Below, piece after piece: positions 8,046-17,100 of a stretch of 64,000 bases of DNA. A program made the translations under genes and the position numbers. Source of the stretch: Bradyrhizobiaceae bacterium Ga0074131 (GTDB taxonomy: Bacteria > Pseudomonadota > Alphaproteobacteria > Rhizobiales > Xanthobacteraceae); assembly GCA_001464035.1 (NCBI GenBank), contig LNEC01000004.1, positions 310,001 to 374,000 on the forward strand, written 5' to 3'. The stretch's first letter is position 1. Every line of letters starts with the position of its first letter. The notes beneath the pieces are model-generated. The model saw only the letters and a program-made list of their open reading frames with translations, was not told the origin of the DNA and did not search any database.

Positions 8046-9013
8046 AATTCTTCGATTATTTCTACCGAGAGGAAGTCTCGATCGATCAGCCTTGGTCGAA
8101 GTCATGGGACGTGTTCGTCTCATCTTGGGACGGTAGCGACCGAATAAGTCGAGTGCATGCTCGCGTCGTAGCCGATCAGAAACTCTGGGTGGTTCATCCA
8201 GAGTACAAGATTTTGGGTAACATGCTGCCAACCGGGCCCAAATACCATGCCGCCGGTGGCGATGCTGAAGCAATGATAGGTTTGATCCAGTACCTCGGGT
8301 CGCTTTGCGATCTCAAACAGTCTCGCGTCTGTTTCGATATTACCGGAATGGTGCGCCCACAGATCGCGATCCTAATTCGTCTTCTCAAGCACCAAGGGGT
8401 CGGAACGTTCGACGTGATTTATTCGCAGCCCGCGGACTACGCCAAGCGCGAACAGACGAAGTTCTCATCAGGGGAGGTAACGGACGTGAAGGAAATCACT
8501 GGCTTCAGCGGCGTCAACCAGCCGGGCGCGCATGAGGTTCTGATCCTCGCGCCAGGGTTCGATGCTGCTCTGCAACTGGAGGTCATCGAACACAAAGGAT
8601 CTGCGCAGCGATTTCAGCTTTTCGGTCTGCCGTCGCTTCAGCCCGACATGTATCAGCAGAATATTCTGCAGGCCTTTGGCATCGACAATCCTATTCCGGA
8701 CAATGAAGCTGCGAAAACCAAGAGGTTTGCGGCAGCTGCTGACCCCTTCGCCGTTGCGACGGAATTAAGTGCCATTGTAACGGAGGCAAGGACTAAGAAC
8801 CAGAAATCTCGGTTCTATATCGCTGCACTGGGGCCAAAGCCTCAAATGCTGGGAGCGGCACTTTTCTATCTCACCCAAGCGTCGCCCGTGACGGTTAGCT
8901 TGATTTATCCTGTTGTGTCGTCGCACGCGGCGGCGACAAGTAGTGGCATATCGAGGGTCGCGATCAATACAGTCGATTTTGCTCTGTTAGACGCTATCGC
9001 CGCTCGAGATTGA
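8042..9013 (+). CDS. Rossmann-like protein, fourth gene of the methylase/PRTase/ATPase operon
   Basis: I do not recognise this 323-residue protein with certainty. It seems to have two alpha/beta halves. The first contains VCFDITGMVRPQIAILIRLL (about residues 97-116), a strand-loop-helix resembling the TGG(T/x)KP-type ligand loop of CARF-like Rossmann domains. The second contains FYIAALGPKPQMLGAALFYL. No catalytic residues are obvious. It starts by ATGA overlap with the ATPase gene, so it is a stable part of the operon, possibly a nucleotide-sensing or scaffold subunit (inference). Its 3' end overlaps by 27 bases the convergent winged-helix gene. Confidence 0.6.
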   Translation: MKFFDYFYREEVSIDQPWSKSWDVFVSSWDGSDRISRVHARVVADQKLWVVHPEYKILGNMLPTGPKYHAAGGDAEAMIGLIQYLGSLCDLKQSRVCFDITGMVRPQIAILIRLLKHQGVGTFDVIYSQPADYAKREQTKFSSGEVTDVKEITGFSGVNQPGAHEVLILAPGFDAALQLEVIEHKGSAQRFQLFGLPSLQPDMYQQNILQAFGIDNPIPDNEAAKTKRFAAAADPFAVATELSAIVTEARTKNQKSRFYIAALGPKPQMLGAALFYLTQASPVTVSLIYPVVSSHAAATSSGISRVAINTVDFALLDAIAARD

Positions 9014-9289
9014 CAGCAATTTGTTCTCAAGTGCGATCTTTCCTGAAGACGAGAGGGCAAGCTTGGTCTTGGTCGGCCGTTGAATGAGCTTCAAATTGAT
9101 CATGGTCTGAACGAGTTCTTCAACCTCGCTAGGGTCGCCGCCAACTGCTTGGACAAGGCTCTGCCCAGTGATGGATGGAGATCCACTCAGCGTGGTGAGA
9201 ATTCGCTCGGCCAATTCACTGGCTGGTCCGCTTGTCGTTCGCGAGCGACCCACATCTATTGAATAGAAATTACGCGAACTTCGTGACAT
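8987..9289 (-). CDS. Small winged-helix protein downstream of thyX
   Basis: The 100-residue product contains a plausible winged helix: a first helix ELAERILTTLSG, then SITGQSLVQAVGG, a recognition helix SEVEELVQTMINLKLI and a wing IQRPTKTKLALSSSGKIAL. No other domain is present. AAGAGG sits six bases before the ATG, a good ribosome site, and the start lies 14 bases after the thyX stop, so the two form one transcript. It may regulate its own operon or the neighbouring one. Confidence 0.6.
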   Translation of the reverse strand: MSRSSRNFYSIDVGRSRTTSGPASELAERILTTLSGSPSITGQSLVQAVGGDPSEVEELVQTMINLKLIQRPTKTKLALSSSGKIALENKLLSISSGDSV

Positions 9290-9303
9290 ATTGACCTCTT
9301 ACT

Positions 9304-10347
9304 TTAAAATTGGAATTTGCTTTTCAACTCGTCCCATTCACGTTTTGAGAGGGCACTGTCCTCGTACGCGACTTTCTCCCCCTGAAGCGCTTTCTGCAAC
9401 ACCGCAATTGCAGATTTGGAAAGAAGGGTCGAGTGGAGCTTGTACTCCATAAAAGCATCGTAACTGATTGGGCACCAAGCTCTGAAAACGTCCAACAGCG
9501 CGTCGGCGTAAGCGCGGATTTCGTATTGAGCGTGTGGATCGGCGCGGAGGCGAAGGAAGTTCATAAAATTATGAAGATCGATCTTCCAGTACCATTGAGT
9601 ATAGAAATTCAGCGATAGATTCATCCGGGCAAGCTCACGAGCAAGGCCGGTCCTCTCGTTGGACAAAACGTTCTCATTCTCATCGAGATTGAGCATATCA
9701 AGATAGTCGGAGTAGGCATTCTCGGCGTCCCTGCGTAGAATTGTTAGAACGCGACCGGCCTCGATCGCGTCGAGCGCGCCGTCCCGACCCTGGCGGTTTG
9801 TATTCGACTGGGCGGCCAAGTTCTCAGGTGCCGGCATGTAAAATTCTTTGTCGAGAAGGGAATATCGGGCCGAATACTCATTCACGCTCGCGGTTCGATG
9901 TCTGATCCATTGTCGCGCGACGAAGATGGGAAGCTTTACGTGCAGTTTTATTTCGGCCATCTCGAATGGCGTCGTATGATTATGGCGCAACAAATAGCGG
10001 ATTAGATTGGTGTCGTCGCTTACCTTCCTGGTGCCGCGCCCATAAGAAACGCGCGCAGCTTGAACGACGGAGGTGTCGTCCCCCATATAGTCGACCACCC
10101 GAACGAAGCCATGGTCTAGCACCGGTCGCGCAAAATACAGAAGTTGCTCCAACGCAGGCACCGTCGGTCGCTTAGTCGGGACCTCACTGGTGCGGGCTTC
10201 CGAGATCTGCCGCTCTTCTTCACTGCTTAATTTCATTGGGATGGTCCAAACTTCTACTGACGAGATGTGACATCCGCGGGGCTGCGAACTTCGGCGAGAG
10301 GACGACGTCAGAAGATCCGACGGCGGCAGATCGTTCTCTGCAGACAT
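9304..10347 (-). CDS. thyX: Flavin-dependent thymidylate synthase ThyX
   Basis: ThyX makes dTMP from dUMP using methylene-tetrahydrofolate, FAD and NADPH. The family signature [15 protein letters not shown] is intact, as are [20 protein letters not shown] before it and [13 protein letters not shown] and [12 protein letters not shown] after it. The start is ambiguous. ATG 10347 has a good GGAG eight bases upstream but adds about 37 residues not usual for the family; ATG 10236 ([10 protein letters not shown]) gives the ordinary 311-residue length but has no ribosome site. Finding thyX inside a defence-type island, cotranscribed with a winged-helix gene, is unusual for an enzyme normally found among core genes. 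Confidence 0.93.
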   Translation of the reverse strand: MSAENDLPPSDLLTSSSRRSSQPRGCHISSVEVWTIPMKLSSEEERQISEARTSEVPTKRPTVPALEQLLYFARPVLDHGFVRVVDYMGDDTSVVQAARVSYGRGTRKVSDDTNLIRYLLRHNHTTPFEMAEIKLHVKLPIFVARQWIRHRTASVNEYSARYSLLDKEFYMPAPENLAAQSNTNRQGRDGALDAIEAGRVLTILRRDAENAYSDYLDMLNLDENENVLSNERTGLARELARMNLSLNFYTQWYWKIDLHNFMNFLRLRADPHAQYEIRAYADALLDVFRAWCPISYDAFMEYKLHSTLLSKSAIAVLQKALQGEKVAYEDSALSKREWDELKSKFQF

Positions 10348-10514
10348 TGGCAAAGCTCCATGCCGATGCCTAGAGCAAGATGAATGTCATCGTCTATGGA
10401 AAACGGATCGATCGTACCAATTCGAACGAATGGAGAGCCGTAAACCATCGACAAACATCAATTGAGATCAAATGCGTAGAATCCGTGCAACAGCTCAAGG
10501 TTCCGATGGATCGC

Positions 10515-10895
10515 TCATCGCTTTTTCGAGCGGATATAGTTTAGGTAGTCGAGCATTTCCTTTTCTTCTTCCACTGTTAGATTGTCGATCGAGTACGTTG
10601 TCTTTTTGGCGGCATTAGACGCCTCTATCGGATCTCCGGTCGGCATGATGTATCCCGCGCGTTCCATCAAGGCCTCGTACGGAACGCCGAGCGAGGTCGA
10701 TAGCGCATACAGTACATGAACCGATGGCTTCGAGATCTTTCCAGATTCAAGCTGCGACAAATACGCGTTTGATACTTCCCGACCAGTGGCATTCTCGACG
10801 TCTCTCAGGGTCATTTTGCTCCCCAATCTGACGCTTTTGAGATACCGACCCAAGCTATCGGCGGGATCAGCTCCATCAGCCTTCTCGTCCGGCAT
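10515..10895 (-). CDS. XRE-family helix-turn-helix regulator
   Basis: The 126-residue protein has a Cro/CI-type HTH: LGRYLKSVRLGSKMTLRDVENATG, then SNAYLSQLESGKISKPSVHVLYALSTSLGVPYEALMERAG (about residues 15-80). The tail is short, charged and possibly coiled (VEEEKEMLDYLNYIRSKKR). AAGGA is six bases before the ATG. It is divergent from the ubiquitin-like operon, and the shared gap has an inverted repeat overlapping a strong promoter. It most likely represses that operon and itself. Confidence 0.85.
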   Translation of the reverse strand: MPDEKADGADPADSLGRYLKSVRLGSKMTLRDVENATGREVSNAYLSQLESGKISKPSVHVLYALSTSLGVPYEALMERAGYIMPTGDPIEASNAAKKTTYSIDNLTVEEEKEMLDYLNYIRSKKR

Positions 10896-10940
10896 TCTGC
10901 ATCCTTCGTCAGTTCCATTAGCTTTTGACGATACTTTGCC

Positions 10941-11002
10941 TTGCTAAGTATATCAAGCGCGCTAAATTATTGCTTGACAAACTTAGCAAGCGTGGTTAAA
11001 TT
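10941..11002 (+). promoter_or_regulatory. Promoter of the ubiquitin-like operon with an inverted-repeat operator
   Basis: A near-ideal sigma-70 promoter: TTGACA at 10974-10979, a 17-base spacer, and TAAATT at 10997-11002. Perfect 8-base inverted arms TTGCTAAG (10941-10948) and CTTAGCAA (10982-10989) flank the -35 box; the right arm lies inside the spacer. A repressor bound across both arms would block RNA polymerase. The facing XRE protein is the obvious candidate. Confidence 0.7.
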
Positions 11003-11049
11003 AGCATGGTCTTCACATCCCAAGGATTGTCCAGGGAGAAAGGAACACC

Positions 11050-11778
11050 ATGACGAATATTCAACCCCGGTTGCCTTCTCAGCCGACACGCGAAGTCGCC
11101 AGTGCAAATCTAGAGCTCACGACGATGAATACCGATGGCGAGCCGCGAGCCGGCACGTTCGAAGCCCTGATCGGCGACGAGCACTTCGAATTTTTGAGTG
11201 TCACTTTCGATGACCTCAAGGTAACCGCGGCTCAAGTCTGCATGAGAGCCGGCCGGCACCCGGTCGAGGATTACGTCGTGCTGCGCCCCACCGAGACCTC
11301 TGACCTAAACAAGAACAAGGTCAGCCGTTTCTTCGTCATCAAGGGCGGCGATACGCACCGCTTCTTCGTCGAGGGTCTGGCGATGGAATGGCCGGACAAG
11401 AAGTTGATCGCAGAGCAGATCAAGTTCCTCGCCGGCGCCGGCGACGATCATTCGCTATCGCTCGAGCGTCCCGGCGTCGACCAGGTCTTCGCGGACGACG
11501 ACGTGGTCGACATCGGCGGTGGCGGTGCCGAACGCTTCAAGCTACGGCACCGCAGGAAGACGGTGACGGTGATCTACGGCGGCGATGCCGAGTTCGAATT
11601 CGAGCGCCGGGTCTACACCACCGAGGAGCTGATGACGGTGTTCGGCGTTCCTGCTGGCTACAAGCTGGACTTCATCGGTTCCGACGGCGTCTTCCGCGAG
11701 ATGGCGCCCGGCGAACGCCTCAAGGTCAAGGAGGGCATGGAGTTCGCCTCCCATCCGCCGGTGGGACAGTCTTCGTGA
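11050..11778 (+). CDS. Multi-ubiquitin-like protein (tandem beta-grasp domains)
   Basis: A 242-residue protein that reads as two or three tandem ubiquitin-like folds after a short leader. They are about residues 31-83 (TFEALIGDEHFEF...), 94-165 (FVIKGGDTHRFFVEG...) and 171-236 (TVIYGGDAEFEFERRVYTTEELM...). The third ends KVKEGMEFASHPP, typical of the multi-ubiquitin family. The C-terminus ends HPPVGQSS, without a diglycine; a run of glycines occurs only inside, near residue 158. AAAGGA precedes the ATG by six bases. It is the first gene of an operon with E2-like, JAB and E1-like genes, so it is the presumed modifier. The next gene starts inside its stop (GTGA). Confidence 0.8.
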   Translation: MTNIQPRLPSQPTREVASANLELTTMNTDGEPRAGTFEALIGDEHFEFLSVTFDDLKVTAAQVCMRAGRHPVEDYVVLRPTETSDLNKNKVSRFFVIKGGDTHRFFVEGLAMEWPDKKLIAEQIKFLAGAGDDHSLSLERPGVDQVFADDDVVDIGGGGAERFKLRHRRKTVTVIYGGDAEFEFERRVYTTEELMTVFGVPAGYKLDFIGSDGVFREMAPGERLKVKEGMEFASHPPVGQSS

Positions 11779-12104
11779 CCGCCGAACTTCAACTCGCTGT
11801 CCTGCGGCGGATCAACCGCCGGGCCGAACTCTGGGACGAGGGGGGGCAGCCCCTCGTCTACCTGCCGAGCATGCCGGTGCAACACAATGGGGGAAAGGTG
11901 ACCGTAGATGGTCTGCTCTGTCCCCGGAACCACGCCAGCTACACCACGCGCCTCTTGCTGTCGCAGCCCTTTCCGAACCGCGGCCAGAATTGGACCGTGC
12001 ACCAGATCATGGGGCGGGCTTGGCACTCGATGTCGTTCAATAACGTCCCGGCGTCGCTGCCGTGGTCCGAGATTCTCGCCATTCACCTGGGACAGCTCAA
12101 ATGA
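11775..12104 (+). CDS. E2-like ubiquitin-conjugating protein (prokaryotic E2 type)
   Basis: A 109-residue protein beginning at GTG 11775, coupled by GTGA overlap to the Ubl gene. The middle LVYLPSMPVQHNGG followed by VDGLLCPRNHASYTTRLLL resembles the beta-meander and active-site region of prokaryotic E2-family proteins. Cys49 in LLCPRNH is the only cysteine and so the only candidate thioester residue. It would accept the Ubl from the E1-like protein and pass it to a target. Family membership rests on context plus this resemblance. Confidence 0.72.
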   Translation: MTAELQLAVLRRINRRAELWDEGGQPLVYLPSMPVQHNGGKVTVDGLLCPRNHASYTTRLLLSQPFPNRGQNWTVHQIMGRAWHSMSFNNVPASLPWSEILAIHLGQLK

Positions 12105-12619
12105 AGGTAGCACTCAAGATTACCGGCTCATTGCTGGACCAGGTCCGGCGCGACCTGGCCCGGCCTCACTTCTTTGCACACGAGCGCGTCGGCTTCCTGA
12201 CGGCAGGCGCGACCGCGAAACCGGGCGGCTTGATGCTGCTGGTTCGCGAATACATGCCGGTCGCCGACGAGGATTACGAGGTCGATCCCAACGTCGGCGC
12301 GCGGATCGGCTCCAACGCGATGCGCAAGGCCGTGCAGGCGGCCTATCGACCCGCCGCGGCCCTTCTGCATGTCCATACCCACGGCGGCCGGGGCCTCCCC
12401 GGCTTCAGCGGCGTGGATCTCGAAAGCGGCAACAAATTCGTGCCTGGATTCTTCCAGTCATGCTCGAAAATGCCGCACGGGCTGCTGGTGTTGAGCAACA
12501 ACGGCGCGACGGGCCTCCTGTGGCTCGAAGCGGGCAGACCTTCTGTGTCGATCGACCGGTTCATCCGCATCGATCAACCGATCGTCGAGCAATGGAGCGC
12601 GAAACATGAACTGGCTTGA
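12101..12619 (+). CDS. JAB/JAMM-family metallopeptidase
   Basis: A 172-residue JAB-domain protein. The JAMM zinc motif is visible as HVHTH followed by GLPGFSGVD (about residues 88-107), with the upstream glutamate in ERVGFL near residue 28. Such peptidases cut after ubiquitin-like C-termini, either to mature the modifier or to remove it. Because the neighbouring Ubl has no free C-terminal glycine, a processing role is attractive but unproven. It starts by ATGA overlap with the E2 gene, and its 3' end overlaps the E1 gene by 14 bases. Confidence 0.85.
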   Translation: MKVALKITGSLLDQVRRDLARPHFFAHERVGFLTAGATAKPGGLMLLVREYMPVADEDYEVDPNVGARIGSNAMRKAVQAAYRPAAALLHVHTHGGRGLPGFSGVDLESGNKFVPGFFQSCSKMPHGLLVLSNNGATGLLWLEAGRPSVSIDRFIRIDQPIVEQWSAKHELA

Positions 12620-13505
12620 TCGGCAGAGTTTTCTCGGCGCCAATAGTGAAGAACGGCTGGCCGAGATGACCGTCGGCCTGGTGGGGCTCGGCGGCGGCAA
12701 TTCACACGTCGCTCAGCAGCTTGCGCACGCAGGTGTCGGCCACTTCGTGCTGGCGGACGCGGACCGCATCACGCTGACCAATCTCAACAGGCTGATCGGC
12801 GGCACCTGGTGGTACGTGTTAAAGCGCACCGCAAAGGTTGTGATTATGAAAAAGATGATTCTCGCGATCAATCCGAAGGCGCGCGTCGAGATCCATTGCA
12901 AGCAGTGGCAGCTCGCAGGCGACGCGCTGAAGCGATGCGAGGTCATCGTTGGGGGCCTCGACAACGTGCGCGGCAAGGATGAACTCGATGCCTTTTGCCG
13001 TCGCTTCCTGATCCCGTACGTCGATCAGGGCATGGATGTGCACAAGTTGGGTGGTGGGCAAGGCCATCTTGTTGCGGGCCAAGTGGTGCTATCAGAGCCC
13101 GGCAGCCCGTGCCTGCGTTGCATGGGAATCGTCACCGACGCGGCGTTGGCGGAAGAATCCCGCAGGTACGGCGCCGCCGGCGGGCGTCCGCAAGTGGTGT
13201 GGTCGAACGGCGTGCTCGCCTCGCTGGCGGTCGGCCTGGTCGTGCAGTTGATCACTCCCTGGAGCTTACGTGCCAGGCCGGGAGCGTACCTCTCATATGA
13301 TGGCAATTCGGGCTTGGTGATGGAGGCCGAACGATTCCGGCGCTGGTCGGCTTCCTGCACGCATTATCCGCCTGCGGCGGTCGGCGACATGGCCTTCGAT
13401 ATCCGCAAGTTCATGGCGAGTGACGCGAAAGCCATAGGTCCGAACTGGAAGCGGCTGGCGCAGATCATGTGGTCGATCCGCAAGTGGACGAGCACCGTCA
13501 TCTGA
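12606..13505 (+). CDS. E1-like ThiF-family adenylyltransferase
   Basis: A 299-residue ThiF/E1 fold. The nucleotide loop is GLVGLGGGNSHVAQQLAHAG, followed by LADADRITLTNLNRL, the crossover-proximal GGLDNVRGKDELDAFC, and one CLRC pair near residue 175. A second zinc-binding CxxC pair is not obvious. A cysteine in SASCTHYPP near residue 251 could be a thioester site. It would adenylate the Ubl C-terminus with ATP and charge the E2. It is the last gene of the coupled operon. Confidence 0.88.
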   Translation: MNWLDRQSFLGANSEERLAEMTVGLVGLGGGNSHVAQQLAHAGVGHFVLADADRITLTNLNRLIGGTWWYVLKRTAKVVIMKKMILAINPKARVEIHCKQWQLAGDALKRCEVIVGGLDNVRGKDELDAFCRRFLIPYVDQGMDVHKLGGGQGHLVAGQVVLSEPGSPCLRCMGIVTDAALAEESRRYGAAGGRPQVVWSNGVLASLAVGLVVQLITPWSLRARPGAYLSYDGNSGLVMEAERFRRWSASCTHYPPAAVGDMAFDIRKFMASDAKAIGPNWKRLAQIMWSIRKWTSTVI

Positions 13506-13544
13506 GCGCGTCCGAGCGGATCGCAGCTAGATCGATTCCGTCGC

Positions 13545-13931
13545 ATGACTTCTGGTGGTCTCAGGAAAGAGACGATTCCCGAGGGCGACACTCCCGGCAG
13601 CCAAGCGAGCATTTTTCATCGGGTCCGCTCAGCAAGTTCGAAGGTCTTGGAAAAAGGGCGAGACGTTATCGTCGACGCAATGCACATCGAATCGGAACAC
13701 CGCCTTCGACAAATTTCGATCGCTCCTCCGGATGTCCGGATCAAGTATGTGATCATCGACGGACCGCTTACCGACAAGCTGAGGGACCCTGGATAGCGAG
13801 CAGGAAGAGGAATTGTAGAACGGTACGATGAGCTTTTCCCCGCAACGGTGACAGCCGCCCTAGGGGGCGATGGACGCGCTGATATTCAAGTCGCCGATCT
13901 CAGGACCGAGGCAACCGCGGGGGGTGAGTAA
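13545..13931 (+). pseudogene. Remnant of an AAA/kinase-like ATP-binding protein, stopped by TAG
   Basis: The frame reads VLEKGRDVIVDAMHIESEH, then RIKYVIIDGPLTDKLRDPG, then an in-frame TAG at 13794-13796, and continues in the same frame as RAGRGIVERYDELFPATV to a TAA at 13929-13931. The TAG stands where TGG (Trp) would fit. The content suggests the C-terminal half of a P-loop kinase-like protein; the P-loop itself is missing, so the gene is both truncated and interrupted. The next 210 bases to the helicase gene hold only a short open piece (MQVDDVLKTLRLRKLLLRAL from 13963). Confidence 0.55.
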
Positions 13932-14141
13932 TGGCTGTCTCAAGTGAAAGGCGTACTTTTGATGCAGGTGGATGACGTTCTAAAAACGCTGCGACTGCGG
14001 AAATTGCTGCTGCGCGCGCTCTTCAAGATGCTTGTTGGTGGGTCAGAGCTGCTTGGGTTCCTCCGCACTTGAGGTCGAAGGCGGGGCGGCCAACTTGACC
14101 AATCGCCTTCCTGTCCTGCAATCTTTGGTTTAAGGGTGCGT

Positions 14142-17100
14142 ATGGGGGATAGGTTTTTGGCGGGCATATCGATCCGGGACAGGCTTTTGGCGGACAGGCG
14201 TGCGCTCCTCGACTTGGGAACGCGAAACAGGCTCGTCCACATTCCGCTGCGGACTAAGAACATCCGCGCAATCGAGATTGTCGACGAGAAGTCCGCCGAA
14301 GTGTTCCGTATCCTGGGCGAGGGAAAGCGGTTTACTTTTTTGCCGGCGGCGATCGAGGAGGCTGCCTCTCAATCGACGGCTAAGGGCGAAAATTCCCTGG
14401 TCAAAAAGGCCGCGCAGCCGACGCTCAAGGACGAGGCCATCGACGGGAGCCTGCAGTCGCGCCATTCCGATAGGCGGCTGCAGACCAAACTGTCTTCGGA
14501 GGGGCTGCAGAAGCGCCTCCTCGACATCTGGTACGACGCACGCACTCTGGAAGAAGAGCAGGGCGTCAACATTCTCTACCTGGCGTTCGGACTATTGAAA
14601 TGGTTCGAGGACGACAAATCGGACACCGAACGCTTTGCCCCGTTGGTGCTCCTCCCTGTACGCCTTGAGCGCAGCAGTGCTGCCGACCGGTTCCATCTCG
14701 CTTGGCGTTCTGAACCACCCTCTCCGAATCTGTCCCTTCAAGCGAAAATGGAGGGCGAGTTCGGATTGAAGATCGAGGATTTCGGCGACGAGGACGATGT
14801 AGATATCGTCGCCTATATAAATGGCATCGCCGAGACGGTTTCGCGCAAATCACGATGGCAGGTCAATCCTGACGCCATGGTGCTCGGGTTCTTCTCCTTT
14901 TCGAAGTTCCTCATGTACCGCGATCTCGACCCCGAGAATTGGCCCGCGGAAACTAGCTTGGATCTCAACCCTCTTATCCGGGGTCTCTTGCAGAATGGAT
15001 TCGAGTCGCCCGAACCGATCGTCGCGGACGATGGCAAGATCGACTCCGTGATCCAGCCGATTGCGATGAACCATGTCATCGACGCCGATTCGTCCCAGAC
15101 CGTAGCCATCGAAGAAGTGGCGCAGGGCCGCCATCTTGTCATCAAAGGTCCGCCGGGGACGGGCAAGTCGCAAACCATCACCAACATCATCGCGGCGGCC
15201 GCAGCTCAGGGTCGTACCGTACTGTTTGTCGCGGAGAAAATGGCCGCTCTGGATGTCGTGCATCGCCGTCTGAGGGACGCCGGACTGGCATCCCTCGCGC
15301 TGGAACTCCACTCGAGCAAGGCGAACAAGCGCGTTCTTCTGGAAGAGCTGAAGCGCGCTAGGGGCGCGGCAGCACCGACACCGCGCGGAGAAGCCACGCT
15401 GGTGCAGCGGTTGACCGACAGCCGCGACGAGCTCAATCGGCACGCCGAGATGATGCACGCGGTGCATGAGCCGAGCGGACTCACGCCATTCCAGATGCTG
15501 GGCAACCTTATTCGAACACGGGAATCCTCTGGTGAGCCCGATCGACCACTCAACAATCCCGAGGCCTGGTCTCCGCTCGACCGCGAGAAGCGGCGCGCGT
15601 TGGTCGAAGAGATAACGGAAAGGATCGCTGCGGACGGTCCCCCGAACCGGCATCCGTGGCGCGGCGTCGGCAGGGAGGCCCTTGATCCCTCGGAAATGGA
15701 TGCGCTGCGGCGCTCGCTGGAGACAGTCGTCGGCGACTTGACCAAGCTGACCGCCGGCGTTGAGGGCGCTTGTGGACTGTTCGATCTTCCGCGGCCGCAG
15801 ACTTTCGGCGAAGTGGACCGACTGTTGGCGTTCGTTGAAGCGGCCGCCTCAATGCCGGAATGCGATCGTGAGGCCTTCCGTGATCCCATATGGGATCGCG
15901 CCGACGACGTCACGGAGATAGTCGAAAAGGGCGAACGCTTCGCGAGGCTAAAAACGGCATTCGACTCTGCGTTCGTCGAGCCGGCTTGGAACGCGTCGAT
16001 CGGCGAGTGCCGGAGCGTCATCGCCGAAAAAGGGCGGTCGCTGTTCCGCTTCTTCAGTTCGCGCTACCGGGCGCAGGTCGCACTTCTGAGCTCTTACCTG
16101 AATGTTGAGTTGCCGAAGGCGGTAGAGCAACGCCTGCTGCTGATCGACGGATTGATAGCCGCCCAAACCGCGCGCCGTTCGTTTGAGGAACTTCAGGCCT
16201 CCGGACGCGCGGCCTTCGGCGGCGCATGGCGCAAGGAACGTTCCGACTGGGCAAAGCTGGGCTCCTTGAGCGCCTGGTGGGCGGAGTTTCCGAAAAACGG
16301 GGTTCAGGGCGTCCGCGAACGTCTGGCGCGCGTGACACTGACGGCGGAGGACAGGACATCTCTAGAGGCTTTCAAGAACGATTTTCAGGCGGCGAAATCC
16401 GGTGTTGATCGCCTTCTGGGCTTCCTGCAACTCGATGCGTACCGCATTCCGCTCAAGATGGGCAACGACATGCCCGTAGCCAGTCTTATCGCTCTTGTGT
16501 CGGAATGGCGAAAATCCCCGGAACGCGTGACCCGCTGGATCGCGTTTATGGATCGCATTCGCCTTGCGCGAAAAAACGGCCTTGGCACCCTTGTTGAAGG
16601 CCTGCTCGACGGTTCGATCGCGGGGTCTTCGTTGGTCGCGACTTTCGATCGTTCCTACTTCGAAGCGATGCGTACCGTGATCTTCACCGCTCATCCCGAA
16701 CTCAGGAGGTTCGACGGCGAAGTGCATGGCCGGCTAGTCGAGAGCTTCCGGAAGCTTGATCTTGAGCGGATGAAGCTCGCGCGGAGCCAAATCGCCTACG
16801 AGCACGCAACGCAGTTGCCGCGAAACGCCGGGGGCATCGGTCCGCTGGGCGTCCTTAATGGAGAGATAGCCAAGAAGCGCAATCATCTGCCGATTAGGCA
16901 GCTCCTTGAGCGCGCCGGTCCCGTCATCCAGCAGATCAAGCCCATCATCCTGATGAGCCCGCTATCAGTGGCTCAGTTCCTGAAGCCAGGTTCGATCTCG
17001 TTCGACCTGTTGGTCGTCGACGAAGCGTCGCAAATTGAGCCGGTTGACGCGCTCGGTGCCGTCGCGCGATGCCGTCAGATGGTAGTCGTCGGTGACGAAC

